Source: SB11 sp965249955
Lineage (GTDB): Bacteria > Bacteroidota > Bacteroidia > UBA8524
Reading direction: 5' to 3'
Assembly (NCBI GenBank): GCA_965249955.1
Contig: OZ252261.1
Coordinates: 62,001 to 126,000 of the forward strand
Length of the DNA: 64,000 nt
The position numbers and the translations under genes are program-made. The notes beneath the pieces were generated by a model. The model saw only the letters and a program-made list of their open reading frames with translations, did not search any database and was not told where the DNA came from. Below are positions 53,815 through 62,942 of this stretch, piece by piece. Every line of letters starts with the position of its first letter. Positions within the stretch are counted from its first letter, which is position 1.

Positions 53815-54387
53815 ATGACTGAAGCTGATATAATAGGACTAATACATAGCCGTCGTAGCGTATTCCCTCGTCAATACACAGGTGCAAAAATAGACGATGA
53901 TATAGTAGCAGAGATGCTTGAAACTGCCAACTGGGCACCCACACATAAATATACTGAACCTTGGCGTTTCAAAGTCTTTAGAGGTGATGCACTAAAAAAA
54001 CTGGTAGATTACCAAAAGCAATTGTATGAAGACAGTACTTTGCCATCAGAAATAAACCCAAACAAACTAAAGGTGTTTGATGAAACACCACAGCAAACTA
54101 GCCATATTATTGCTATTGCAATGCACCGCAACCCAATAGTACCCGAAATGGAAGAGATAGCCAGTGTGGCTATGGCCGTGCAAAACCTATGGCTTACCGT
54201 TACTGCTTATGGATATGGCGGATATTGGAGCACTGGTGGTGGCACTTTTAATACCCACATGCACCAATGGCTTAAGCTAGACCCAGAAACCGAAACGCTT
54301 ATGGGCTTTTTCTACTTGGGAGTGCCTGCCGAGCCTTTGCAAAAAGGTAAACGCCGCCCGATGAGCGAAAAAGTAACTTGGATGTAG
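53815..54387 (+). CDS. Nitroreductase family oxidoreductase
   Basis: A 190-residue FMN-dependent nitroreductase-fold protein. The N-terminal RRSVFPRQYTG FMN-phosphate segment, ANWAPTHKYTEPWRF, VAMAVQNLWLTVTAYGYGGYWSTG and the C-terminal GFFYLGVPAE are typical. Likely substrates are quinones, flavins or nitro compounds with NAD(P)H; the exact role is unknown. I start at ATG 53815; the upstream in-frame TTG would place codons within the palindrome. It is convergent with queA, 27 bases apart. Confidence 0.9.
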   Translation: MTEADIIGLIHSRRSVFPRQYTGAKIDDDIVAEMLETANWAPTHKYTEPWRFKVFRGDALKKLVDYQKQLYEDSTLPSEINPNKLKVFDETPQQTSHIIAIAMHRNPIVPEMEEIASVAMAVQNLWLTVTAYGYGGYWSTGGGTFNTHMHQWLKLDPETETLMGFFYLGVPAEPLQKGKRRPMSEKVTWM

Positions 54388-54414
54388 GTAGGTTGACTTG
54401 TTGTTACACAACAA

Positions 54415-55632
54415 TTACGGCAGTAGCAAACTACTATCGCCATAGCTTAAAAATCGGTAATTGTTTTCTAAAGCCGCATTGTAAATAGTTTTCCAATTTC
54501 CTTGTACCAAAGCATCAACCAATAACAATAGCGTTGAAGCAGGTTGATGAAAATTAGTTACCAAACCTTTGCAAATTTTAAACTCGTAGCCAGAGGCAAT
54601 TAGAAGCTCAGTTTCACCAATTAACTGTTCAAGTTGGTTGGTTTGCATAAAATCTAAAACAGCTTGCAGGCTTTCTGTGGGGCTTATACTCTTTGTAGGC
54701 AGGTATGGCGCAAGTTTATCTATTAAAAACTCTTGGTTGGTTTCAGTTAGCAGCTTTACTCCGTACCAATACAAACTTTCAAGCGTGCGCATACTAGTAG
54801 TGCCTACAGCAATAGTAGTAGCATGATGTGTCAATATGTTTTCAATATTTTGGCGCGTATACACCACCTGTTCGCGGTGCATAGGGTGGGTGCTTAAATC
54901 TTTTACCTTTACCGGCTGAAAAGTGCCTGCACCAACGTGTAGTGTTAAAAAATCTTTACCAATTCCTTTTTTCTCCAACGCATCAAACACGGCATCGGTA
55001 AAGTGCAAACCCGCAGTGGGTGCAGCTACTGAACCGTCATTTTTTGCATATACAGTTTGGTAAGTTTCGCGGTCATCATCAGTACTTTCACGGTTTAAGT
55101 AGGGAGGAATAGGTATTTGCCCCACCTGCTCTAATAATTCTGATAATGTAATATGAGAAGGCAACCAATCAATTTGTACGTGTAGCTTCTCCCTATCGTT
55201 AAGTCTAGCCTGTATATTTATTTCTTCACCGTTAAGCTCTAGCTTGCGTTCTAATGTTTCGCCGTCTTTCCATTTTTTCAGGTTTCCTACCAAGCACTCA
55301 AACATAGCGCTTCCTTGTGTTGCCATTGTAACAGAGGTAATGCGCGAGGGCAATACAGGGTGCAATAAAAACACCTCGATAAGTGCCCCTGTTGCTCTGC
55401 GAAAATGCAAACGAGCAGGTATTACCTTAGTATTGTTAAAAAACAAAAAGCTATTGGCAGGCAATACCTCGGGTAACTGGGCAAACTGCTTATGCTCCAA
55501 CTTTCCACCATTGTATAACAATAGTTTCGACTGGTCGCGCATTGCCAAAGGATATTTGGCAATGCGTTCATTAGGCAAAGGGTAGTTATACTCTTCAAGG
55601 TCAATTTGTTTCAGTCGCTCCAGTTTATTCAT
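54415..55632 (-). CDS. queA: S-adenosylmethionine:tRNA ribosyltransferase-isomerase
   Basis: A 405-residue QueA, which transfers and isomerises the ribosyl moiety of SAM to 7-aminomethyl-deazaguanine in tRNA to form epoxyqueuosine. Diagnostic phrases are LPNERIAKYPLAMRDQSKLL, FFNNTKVIPARL, PPYLNRE, VAAPTAGLHFTD, LHVGAGTFQPVK and VTNFHQPASTLLLL. It is longer than the E. coli enzyme (356 aa) by about 50 residues, mostly in the middle, which is a known extension in Bacteroidota. No tgt or other que gene is nearby. Confidence 0.96.
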   Translation of the reverse strand: MNKLERLKQIDLEEYNYPLPNERIAKYPLAMRDQSKLLLYNGGKLEHKQFAQLPEVLPANSFLFFNNTKVIPARLHFRRATGALIEVFLLHPVLPSRITSVTMATQGSAMFECLVGNLKKWKDGETLERKLELNGEEINIQARLNDREKLHVQIDWLPSHITLSELLEQVGQIPIPPYLNRESTDDDRETYQTVYAKNDGSVAAPTAGLHFTDAVFDALEKKGIGKDFLTLHVGAGTFQPVKVKDLSTHPMHREQVVYTRQNIENILTHHATTIAVGTTSMRTLESLYWYGVKLLTETNQEFLIDKLAPYLPTKSISPTESLQAVLDFMQTNQLEQLIGETELLIASGYEFKICKGLVTNFHQPASTLLLLVDALVQGNWKTIYNAALENNYRFLSYGDSSLLLP

Positions 55633-55679
55633 TGCTTGGGGTAAAGCTCCAATACTCTTAATTCTATCTAAACAAAAAA

Positions 55680-56099
55680 CTAATCAATAGTAGCTACAAC
55701 CTTTAGCTCAATAGCTATTGGGGTGGGCAAGCAATTAATTTCAAGCGTAGTACGGCATGGTAAATTATCTTTAAAATACTCCGCCCAAAGTTTGTTGTAC
55801 GTAGGGAAATCGTCTTTCATATTGGTAAGAAAAACAGTTACATCAACAATTTTATCCCAGCTGCTGCCTGCATCTTCCAATACATAACGCACATTTCTAA
55901 ACACACTGTGGCATTGTTCGGCAATATCATAGCTGGTTATGTTTCCGTTCTCATCCAAGTCAACACCCGGTATTTTTTTAGTGCCTCGCTCACGAGGGCC
56001 AACGCCTGAAAGGAATAATAAATTACCTACACGACGTGCGTGAGGATATAAGCCCACAGGTTCGGGGGCTTTGCTTGAGTTGATTTTGCTATCTTCCAT
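55680..56099 (-). CDS. RidA family protein, 2-aminomuconate deaminase-like
   Basis: A 139-residue RidA/YjgF/UK114-fold protein. The subgroup is suggested by GLYPHARRVGNLLFLSGVGPRERG and the CRTTLEINCLPTPIAIELKVVA end; the Arg and Glu positions that bind carboxylates are present. This phrase set fits 2-aminomuconate deaminase (kynurenine route) better than general RidA. I start at ATG 56099 because a TATTTTTG promoter box (56106-56113, minus strand) lies 6 bases upstream, whereas the longer TTG start at 56123 would lie upstream of it. Trp dioxygenase lies 23 kb away in the same window. Confidence 0.78.
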   Translation of the reverse strand: MEDSKINSSKAPEPVGLYPHARRVGNLLFLSGVGPRERGTKKIPGVDLDENGNITSYDIAEQCHSVFRNVRYVLEDAGSSWDKIVDVTVFLTNMKDDFPTYNKLWAEYFKDNLPCRTTLEINCLPTPIAIELKVVATID

Positions 56100-56105
56100 A
56101 GTGCG

Positions 56106-56113
56106 CAAAAATA
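56106..56113 (-). promoter_or_regulatory. -7 box of the RidA-like gene
   Basis: On the minus strand this reads TATTTTTG, ending 6 bases before the ATG at 56099. It decides that ATG over the upstream TTG. Confidence 0.4.
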
Positions 56114-56129
56114 AGTCGTTCAAAACTTG

Positions 56130-56161
56130 TTTGCACCCTTAAAATACGTGCCTTAATTTTG
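56130..56161 (+). promoter_or_regulatory. Canonical Bacteroidota promoter of lipoprotein gene
   Basis: TTTG at 56130-56133 and TAATTTTG at 56154-56161 are separated by 20 bases, a full match to the pattern TTTG-N19/21-TAnnTTTG. It lies 17 bases before the ATG at 56179. This is the best two-part promoter I found in the window. Confidence 0.65.
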
Positions 56162-56178
56162 AGACAAATATTTGTGAT

Positions 56179-56613
56179 ATGAAAAGAGTAGTAGTTTTAA
56201 TATTTTCAGTAGTAGTTTTACTGGCTGCTTGCAAGCCTCAAGATGAAAAACGCACCACTATAAAAGCCGAAATTGGTGCTTTTGATAGAGATTGGGCAGC
56301 TACCAACGATATTGTAAACAATTGGGGGCTTGAGCTTAAACAAAAAATAGCAGCGGATAGCTCCATTGCAATAAACTGCCCTCAACTTGAGCAGGAATAT
56401 AATACAGCACTAACAGAGTGGAACACGGCAGGCAAGGCTTTTAATGATTGGAAGGTGAAGTTTGAAAACGATGAGGTGAAAACTGACGATGCCGCCCAAA
56501 ACCTAAAAGAGTTTAAAGAAATACTTGAAAAGTATAATGTGAAGGCAGTAGAGTGGCAAGCATTGCTTGAAAACTGCTTAGCAAAAACCAAAAGACACAA
56601 CGATAGTTTATAA
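56179..56613 (+). CDS. Small lipoprotein of unknown function
   Basis: A 144-residue lipoprotein with lipobox LLAAC (Cys18) followed by KPQDEKRT. The mature part is predicted helical with many Glu/Lys/Ala residues and a Cys near each end (CPQLEQEY and LLENCLAKT), so an internal disulfide is possible. I do not recognise the family. The best two-part promoter in the window (56130-56161) lies directly upstream. The glycosyltransferase gene follows 9 bases after its stop and is probably co-transcribed. Confidence 0.75.
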   Translation: MKRVVVLIFSVVVLLAACKPQDEKRTTIKAEIGAFDRDWAATNDIVNNWGLELKQKIAADSSIAINCPQLEQEYNTALTEWNTAGKAFNDWKVKFENDEVKTDDAAQNLKEFKEILEKYNVKAVEWQALLENCLAKTKRHNDSL

Positions 56614-56622
56614 AATACTACA

Positions 56623-57885
56623 TTGACAAAAGCAGTTTTATTTGGGCCCGGCCCACAGTTTAAAGGGGGAATAAGTAATTACAATACATCGCTGGCGAAG
56701 GCTTTGGATAAGTTGGGGGTTGAGGTACATATAGTATCGTGGACGCAACAATACCCAGCCATTATTCCGCGAGATTTTATTGATCGAAGCAGTAAAACCG
56801 ACCATTTGGAAGGGACTAACATAAAGGTTACTTACATTACCAACTACAATAACCCTTTTAGTTGGGCAAAAACTGTTAGTTTGATAAAAGGGCTAAAGCC
56901 CGATATGGTTATTTTTCAGTGGGCTATTGCTTTGCAAGGTTTGCCTATGGGTTGGATGGCTCGCCGATTGCTGAAAACCAATATTGAGGTGATTTTTGAT
57001 TGCCACCTTGTGGTGCAAAAAGAGAGCAGTAGCGTAGATAAATTTTTTACCCGCTACGGGCTAAAAAAAGCCAATACATACCTCACCCATGCCTATAAAA
57101 CGGTGGATGAACTAACCAGTACTTTACCCGAACTAAAAATAACGGTGAATGAAACCGGCGACAGGGCAAAAGACGGCACCAATACGGTAATAAAACTATA
57201 CCACCCCATATACGATTTGTACCAACCCGACCCTAATTTTGATATTGAGGCTGTAAAAGCAGAGCTAGGCTTGCGCAAATACGTGTTTTTGTATTTTGGG
57301 TTTATACGCAAGTACAAGGGGCTGCACAATGCCATAAAAGCATTTAAAAAAGTGGCCGATAAGCGTGATGATGTGAGTTTGCTTATTGTAGGCGAATCGT
57401 TTTGGAATACGCTGGATAATAAAAAACTGGGGACACGCATCAAACAAAACCTATTCAAATTTGCAAAATCGCTGGTATTGAAAAACAGTGATAATGAGCA
57501 GGATTATAGACCTATTGATTTGGTGGATGAATTGAATTTGCAAGACCGTACGGTAATTGTGAACCGTTTTGTGCCCAACGAAGAGGTGAATAAATACTGG
57601 CAGGTGAGTGATGTGGTGCTGTTGTATTATCTTACGGCAACCCCATCGGGTGTTGAAAGTTTATCGTACAATTTTAATGTACCCGTATTGGCTACTAAAG
57701 TGGGGCATTTTCCTGAAACTATTAAAGATGGCTATAACGGCTACCTTGCCGAAGCTGAAAACATTGATAGTATGGCTGCACAAATGGAACGTTTTATTGA
57801 GCACCCCATACCACGCCAAAATATTACTGAAACGGCTAAAGTATTAAGCTGGGAAAACTACGCTAAGGCTATTTTAAATAGATAA
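56623..57885 (+). CDS. Glycosyltransferase family 4-like
   Basis: A 420-residue GT-B glycosyltransferase. The N-terminal acceptor domain has the glycine motif FGPGPQFKGGISNYNTSLAKAL (7-28). The donor domain starts with YVFLYFGFIRKYKGLHNAIKAF, and the nucleotide-sugar EX7E-type region reads TATPSGVESLSYNFNVPVLATKVG. Activity is probably transfer of a hexose in surface-polysaccharide synthesis; the donor is unknown. The start is TTG at 56623, 9 bases after the lipoprotein stop. There is no ATG in the first 60 codons that preserves the N-terminal motif. Confidence 0.85.
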   Translation: MTKAVLFGPGPQFKGGISNYNTSLAKALDKLGVEVHIVSWTQQYPAIIPRDFIDRSSKTDHLEGTNIKVTYITNYNNPFSWAKTVSLIKGLKPDMVIFQWAIALQGLPMGWMARRLLKTNIEVIFDCHLVVQKESSSVDKFFTRYGLKKANTYLTHAYKTVDELTSTLPELKITVNETGDRAKDGTNTVIKLYHPIYDLYQPDPNFDIEAVKAELGLRKYVFLYFGFIRKYKGLHNAIKAFKKVADKRDDVSLLIVGESFWNTLDNKKLGTRIKQNLFKFAKSLVLKNSDNEQDYRPIDLVDELNLQDRTVIVNRFVPNEEVNKYWQVSDVVLLYYLTATPSGVESLSYNFNVPVLATKVGHFPETIKDGYNGYLAEAENIDSMAAQMERFIEHPIPRQNITETAKVLSWENYAKAILNR

Positions 57886-58053
57886 GACTGGATACATTAT
57901 TGTTTTTAGAACGCTCTTTTACAAGCCTATATATAGTGTAATAGGGTTTAAAATTCTGTTAACCTGCACACTGTAGAAATGTAAAGTTGCAGATATCCAA
58001 AGGTTCTCCACAAATCCACAATAAATTTTGTATGTGGGTTGGCGGCGTTGTTG

Positions 58054-58061
58054 TAATTTTG
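58054..58061 (+). promoter_or_regulatory. -7 box upstream of FtsB/DivIC-type gene
   Basis: TAATTTTG matches TAnnTTTG and ends 4 bases before the GTG start at 58066. A TTTG at 58027-58030 is 23 bases away, slightly longer than the usual spacing. Confidence 0.35.
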
Positions 58062-58065
58062 TTTT

Positions 58066-58356
58066 GTGGTAAAAAACTTTCTTATCAAATACCGCTACGT
58101 AATGATATTAGTTACGTTTATAGTGTGGATGCTGTTTTTTGATAAAAACAACTGGTGGGATGTGATGCGCTTGCAAAAAACATACAACCAAGCCCAAGAA
58201 GAACGCGACTACTACCGCGAACAGGCCGAAATAGCTCGCAGCGAGTATAATGCCCTATTTACACACGCTGATAGCCTTGAGAAATTTGCCCGCGAAAAAT
58301 ACCTGATGAAAAAAGATAACGAAGATGTTTTTGTTATTGTAGAAGAAGAAGATTAG
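58066..58356 (+). CDS. Septum formation initiator (FtsB/DivIC family)
   Basis: A 96-residue bitopic protein with a short N-tail, one transmembrane helix (about 12-26, MILVTFIVWMLFF) and a coiled coil (about 35-70), ending in the family motif FAREKYLMKKDNEDVFVIVEE. FtsB/DivIC proteins bind FtsL and FtsQ/DivIB in the divisome. The start is GTG; the NFLIKYRYV lead matches relatives, so no later Met is better. It lies 3 bases, tail to tail, from the phosphodiester glycosidase gene. Confidence 0.85.
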   Translation: MVKNFLIKYRYVMILVTFIVWMLFFDKNNWWDVMRLQKTYNQAQEERDYYREQAEIARSEYNALFTHADSLEKFAREKYLMKKDNEDVFVIVEEED

Positions 58357-58358
58357 GT

Positions 58359-59087
58359 TTATTTCACCACAGCTATCATCACCCCAAAACGGTCTCTTTC
58401 ACTCCCCTCCTTCCCTGCTGATGGCAAGTACATTTTACTTACAAAACCATCTAGGTACAAAGCATTTTTGCAACCTTTGTTTTTAAAGTGCATAGCAAAA
58501 TCGTATAGGTTTACAGGTTGGTTTGATATTGAGAATACAACGCCGCCATTGGGCAATATACCTACTCCGTTTCTTATATTTATATTGGCCGATCCATCTT
58601 TAAATTCAGGGTGTACTTCACCATCTACCAGCAACATTGGCCCTGATTGTGTAGCATACTTTGCTTCTTTTATCCTCTCAGCCGTCATATTTGGGGTGGT
58701 AACTATATGGGGTTTGTTTTTTTGGGTGATATAAAACACACCATTAGGCTTTAGGTAAAAGTTGCCACCTGCATCGCGGGTGTTTAAAAAGTGTAGTTGC
58801 TTACCCTTTTCTATATATAAGCCCAACGGGCTGCTGGTTTGGGTATACATACCGCCATTGGTAGCAAAAACCAATTGTTTGCCTTGTGCGGCCAATAGGG
58901 TTTTAAGTGCATTAAAGTTTTTAAGGGCGTTCCCGTTACTATCTTGCCATACCATTAACAGGTTATCATCAACTGCATCAATGCTATAATCGGTATAGGT
59001 TTTTTCATCAGCAAAAGAAAAACTAAATATTATAGCTAAGCCTGCAAAAGCAGCTATAAAAACAGCCACACCTTTTTTAATTCCCAT
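58359..59087 (-). CDS. Phosphodiester glycosidase (NAGPA/DUF2233) protein
   Basis: A 242-residue exported protein of the NAGPA-like phosphodiester alpha-GlcNAcase family, which removes sugar phosphodiesters from cell-wall or glycan substrates. A hydrophobic signal-anchor lies near 8-26. The conserved parts are FATNGGMYTQTSSPLGLYIEKG, YATQSGPMLLVDGEVHP, NIRNGVGIL and ALYLDGFVSKMYL, with the NGG/DG core residues. It is translated from the 3' end of the large secreted protein gene (11-base overlap), so its function may be linked to that product. Confidence 0.87.
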   Translation of the reverse strand: MGIKKGVAVFIAAFAGLAIIFSFSFADEKTYTDYSIDAVDDNLLMVWQDSNGNALKNFNALKTLLAAQGKQLVFATNGGMYTQTSSPLGLYIEKGKQLHFLNTRDAGGNFYLKPNGVFYITQKNKPHIVTTPNMTAERIKEAKYATQSGPMLLVDGEVHPEFKDGSANINIRNGVGILPNGGVVFSISNQPVNLYDFAMHFKNKGCKNALYLDGFVSKMYLPSAGKEGSERDRFGVMIAVVK

Positions 59088-62000
59088 TTCTAAATAGGCT
59101 TAGTGTGCCGTTGTATTGTTTTCGTTCATCAGTACCTAAAATTTCATAATCAAATACTACAAAATATACCCCTTCAGGGCAAGGAGAGTTTGTTTTGTAA
59201 TGATTACCATTCCAGTTAAATACATCAGCATTGCCTTCTCCATCTTGCTCACTCTCAAATACTTTTTCTCCCCAACGGTTGTATATGCTCAGTTGATAGT
59301 ATAAAGGGTAAACAATATCAATATCAAAACGATTGTTTAAGGTATCAATAGCATTGGGGGTAAATACGTTGGGTATAAATAAACGGGGTACATAATCGTT
59401 TACCACAGGTTTACAAATAGTATCAACACAGCCCAGTTTATTAAAAGCATACAGACACACCCAAAAGCTACCTTTCTCTAACTTATAATTATGGCCGGCA
59501 TTTACTTCCGTAGAATGGTTGTTTTTTCCTGATGATGGCTGACCAAAATCCCACAAGTAGCGCACTGCATTGCTTGATTTATTGGTAAACGAATACACAG
59601 GCGCACGTGATGAGGCATTAATATCAAAATCGGCCAGTATGGGTACTACCACTATATCTTTAAAAGTATCGGCAATACACAAGCGTTCTTTATCAGTAGG
59701 TGTGTAGGTAGGTTTAAAGTCAATACGGTAATTACCTGTACTTTGATAAGTATAAGAAAACTGAAAAGTATCGGTAAATATACTATCTCCATTACCCATC
59801 CACCACCTAAACCAATCGTAACGTGCTGACGATATACTTTTTACTGTAAAGGGATTATTCTGACAAACGGTATCGGGCAAATCATATCCCACAGCGTGGT
59901 TGGGTATCACTATTATTTGTTTTACTAAAGGAGTATCAGGGTATGTGGTTTCACAAAAATAAGTATTGCCTGTACTAGGGTTGTATATACTATCGGCACC
60001 GTATAGGGTTACATTATAAGTACCTGCGGGTGTATAGGTAAATACAATATCGGTATCGTTATCGGTAGTAATAGTAGTGTTATTAGGGTCGCCCATATTC
60101 CAAATCCACGTCCTCACTCTTTCCGAAGTATTTTTAAAAACCACCCTGTGCGGGTCGCAGCCGATAGAGTCGGTTGTTATTTCAAAATATGGCACCGGCC
60201 CTACTATCACTATATCTTTAAAGGCAGTATCGGTGCAGCCTGCTTTTGATTTTACAATAAGGCTAACCCGCTTTTTGCCAAACGAACTGTAAAAATGAAA
60301 TGGGTCTTTTAGCGAACTACCATTTTTTCCATCGCCAAAACCCCAACGCCAACCTGTAGCTATATCACCGGGTATTTGCGGGCTACCAAACGATGAATCG
60401 TAAAAACGAATAATATTATCGTTGCAATAAAAGGTATCGGCCATATTTTTTATATGTGCATCAGCCTTTACAGCACGTATAAAAAAAGTAAATGTATCTC
60501 TGCAATCGTTACTATCGCGCGAAGCCATGCGTATTTTATATACCCTATCTATAGGAAATACTACTTTTGTTGATGGCTTTTTATATACAAAGCCATTGCC
60601 ATCGTCAAAATCCCACCAATGTTGTTCTTTATTATTAAAATGCCTTGCACTATCCAACCACAAAGTATCGGCTTTATCGAAGTATGATATGTACTCTTTT
60701 AAAACTACCGAATCGCCTGCGCACACTAAGCTATCAAAATCAACAAAATTCTGAAAGCCCAAAGCAACACTTAGGTATTGTGTTTCGCCACAACCACGTG
60801 AGTTATATAGTGTGATAAATGGTGTATAAATACCATTTTTTAAATAAGTGTGATATTTAACAGGAATTATCGAATCGAGAGTTGCATACTCAACACTATC
60901 CCTATCTCCATCACCCCAATCCCATACTATTTTTTTAACGTGTTGTTGCACGGTATCATCTACCCTAAAAGTAAAATTATATGGAGCGCACCCTTTGTAA
61001 CTAAATACAGAAGTGTATGGGTTAGCCACCCCTTCCATATTTATTTTATGATGGTACCAAACCGTATCAGCACACTCTTGTCCTACTATTGGCAGTAGAT
61101 TATTACACCCTCCATACACATCTTTATTGCCATTTTTTACTAAAAAACCTATGGTAACATTTCCATCAGGGTCTGAGGTGCCGTAGTAAACATGAATAGG
61201 CGGCGGACTGGGATTTACCTTTTTAAATGCTTTTGAATCGAATGCTGAATCAAAATTGAGCATCATATCCCACTGCTGATCGCAACTTAACCCTTCAATT
61301 TTAAACGATACAATTCTATCATCATCGCCACCACCCAAATCAACACAGTATTTTTTTGCTATATCAGTAATTTTTAAATCGTCCAACGGTGGCATACCTA
61401 AAAGCACACTTTGTACTGCATCGCTTTCGCATTTTGTAACTGTATCTTCCAAATGCAGCTTGGCTGAAAAGCACGAATATTTATTATTCACTCCAGTATG
61501 GGTGTATAAATGTTTAGGATTAACATCAACAGAAAACCTGCAATTGCTGTTTACATTCAACCCCCTTTTTGTGTCGGTAGTACATTGAGCACCGTGCCCT
61601 AAATCCCACAAGCGTTTAACATTATAAGCACGGTAATAGTTGCTTGCATCGCAAAAGTATGTGGTATCGCCAGGCGTGCATTGTTTATTGTTTAATGCCG
61701 TAAAATCAGCTGCAGGCCCTTTTACAATAAGAGTATCAAAACCATTTTTAGTGCAACTATCCCTTAATATATTAAGTTTAATATAAAACTTACCGGGGCC
61801 ACCAGTACCATAGTTTATAGGGTTGGCAGGCGAACCAACAATTTTTTCGAGGTTGGTAGCACTATCGCGAATGAACCAACGGTGTTCTGCACCAGGGTTT
61901 ATAGCATTATTAAAAAAAGTAACAGCATCACCCAAGCAAACATTATCGGGAATTTCAATGTTAAATTTTATTTCAGGGTTTTTAACATTTACTGCTGTAA

Positions 62001-62859
62001 CTGCCGAATCTACACAACCACTTTTATGGGTTATTTTTAGATAGGGGAAATAATTACCGTCATTAGGGTAATCGTAGCACACCGTATCAAAACTTGAAGA
62101 GTTGGTCACTTTATTGCCATCACCAAAATTCCATTCATAACTCACCACGTCATTATCCCCTTTTGGTGTCGAAGTGTTTTCTAAACAAATACGGTATTTA
62201 CAAGTTGCTATACTTACAAATACATTGCTGTTGAATGACACATCATAATCAGGCAAAATAGTTACCGTTTTTGTGCTTTTGGCAATACAACCTTTATCAT
62301 CGGTAATCTCCATTAGCAAGCTATATGTACCGGTTTGTAAATAGGTGTGACACAATGTTTTTTGCCCTGCGGGGTTATTAGTGTTATCGCCTGCCCCGTC
62401 GTCCCACAAAAAAACACGTTTTGCTATTGGGTTGCCCGTTGGGCCGGGTGTAGAAACATCATTTATACAGGTTTTATTTTTACTAAAACAAGCATTGCTA
62501 CTGCCGTTATCTATTGTAAAATTGTTTATTGGCTTGGGATGAATGGTAAGCGAATGCGTAGTTGTACAAGATGTGCCATTGGGATATTTAAGAATAACTT
62601 CTACCAAAAAGGTACCGTGTGCAGTGTATGAATAACTTGGCTTAGGCTGTGTTGAAGTTATTCCTGCCCCCAATTTCCACTGATAACTAATGGGTGTACT
62701 TGCTGTTGTTACAGAAAAACTAACAATATCGCCTACACAAGCATCTGCTTTTGCTACAATTTGACAAGATTGTCCATATAGCAATACAGGTGCTAGTAGC
62801 ACAGCTATTAAAAGCTGCCATTTAACAAAAGATGTTATTTTCTTAATCAAGCCCTGCAA
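59077..62859 (-). CDS. Large PKD-repeat secreted protein, T9SS type B
   Basis: A 1260-residue exported surface protein. The N-terminus has a signal peptide (about 15-30, ending in YGQS). The rest consists mostly of PKD-type domains, with YEWNFGDGNKV, IVWDWGDGDRD, WRWGFGDGKNG and YLWDFGQPSSGK among them, and paired Cys residues in many. It ends with the gliding-motility C-terminal domain (LFIPNVFTPNAIDTLNNRF, then IYNRWGEKVF). No enzyme domain is visible; a filamentous adhesin or matrix role is likely. Its 3' end overlaps the phosphodiester glycosidase gene. Confidence 0.93.
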   Translation of the reverse strand: MQGLIKKITSFVKWQLLIAVLLAPVLLYGQSCQIVAKADACVGDIVSFSVTTASTPISYQWKLGAGITSTQPKPSYSYTAHGTFLVEVILKYPNGTSCTTTHSLTIHPKPINNFTIDNGSSNACFSKNKTCINDVSTPGPTGNPIAKRVFLWDDGAGDNTNNPAGQKTLCHTYLQTGTYSLLMEITDDKGCIAKSTKTVTILPDYDVSFNSNVFVSIATCKYRICLENTSTPKGDNDVVSYEWNFGDGNKVTNSSSFDTVCYDYPNDGNYFPYLKITHKSGCVDSAVTAVNVKNPEIKFNIEIPDNVCLGDAVTFFNNAINPGAEHRWFIRDSATNLEKIVGSPANPINYGTGGPGKFYIKLNILRDSCTKNGFDTLIVKGPAADFTALNNKQCTPGDTTYFCDASNYYRAYNVKRLWDLGHGAQCTTDTKRGLNVNSNCRFSVDVNPKHLYTHTGVNNKYSCFSAKLHLEDTVTKCESDAVQSVLLGMPPLDDLKITDIAKKYCVDLGGGDDDRIVSFKIEGLSCDQQWDMMLNFDSAFDSKAFKKVNPSPPPIHVYYGTSDPDGNVTIGFLVKNGNKDVYGGCNNLLPIVGQECADTVWYHHKINMEGVANPYTSVFSYKGCAPYNFTFRVDDTVQQHVKKIVWDWGDGDRDSVEYATLDSIIPVKYHTYLKNGIYTPFITLYNSRGCGETQYLSVALGFQNFVDFDSLVCAGDSVVLKEYISYFDKADTLWLDSARHFNNKEQHWWDFDDGNGFVYKKPSTKVVFPIDRVYKIRMASRDSNDCRDTFTFFIRAVKADAHIKNMADTFYCNDNIIRFYDSSFGSPQIPGDIATGWRWGFGDGKNGSSLKDPFHFYSSFGKKRVSLIVKSKAGCTDTAFKDIVIVGPVPYFEITTDSIGCDPHRVVFKNTSERVRTWIWNMGDPNNTTITTDNDTDIVFTYTPAGTYNVTLYGADSIYNPSTGNTYFCETTYPDTPLVKQIIVIPNHAVGYDLPDTVCQNNPFTVKSISSARYDWFRWWMGNGDSIFTDTFQFSYTYQSTGNYRIDFKPTYTPTDKERLCIADTFKDIVVVPILADFDINASSRAPVYSFTNKSSNAVRYLWDFGQPSSGKNNHSTEVNAGHNYKLEKGSFWVCLYAFNKLGCVDTICKPVVNDYVPRLFIPNVFTPNAIDTLNNRFDIDIVYPLYYQLSIYNRWGEKVFESEQDGEGNADVFNWNGNHYKTNSPCPEGVYFVVFDYEILGTDERKQYNGTLSLFRNGN

Positions 62860-62942
62860 GTTTGTTTGTATTGTATAAACGCTTTTTGGTTTAAATTCGT
62901 TGCTCTTTTTAAAATAAACATATACCTATTTAGCCAAAAATA

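Noticed and set aside
56179..56613. A toxin or antitoxin reading of the small lipoprotein.
   Set aside because: It has a lipobox and no toxin-family motif, and is followed by a glycosyltransferase gene; there is no partner gene in the usual two-gene order.
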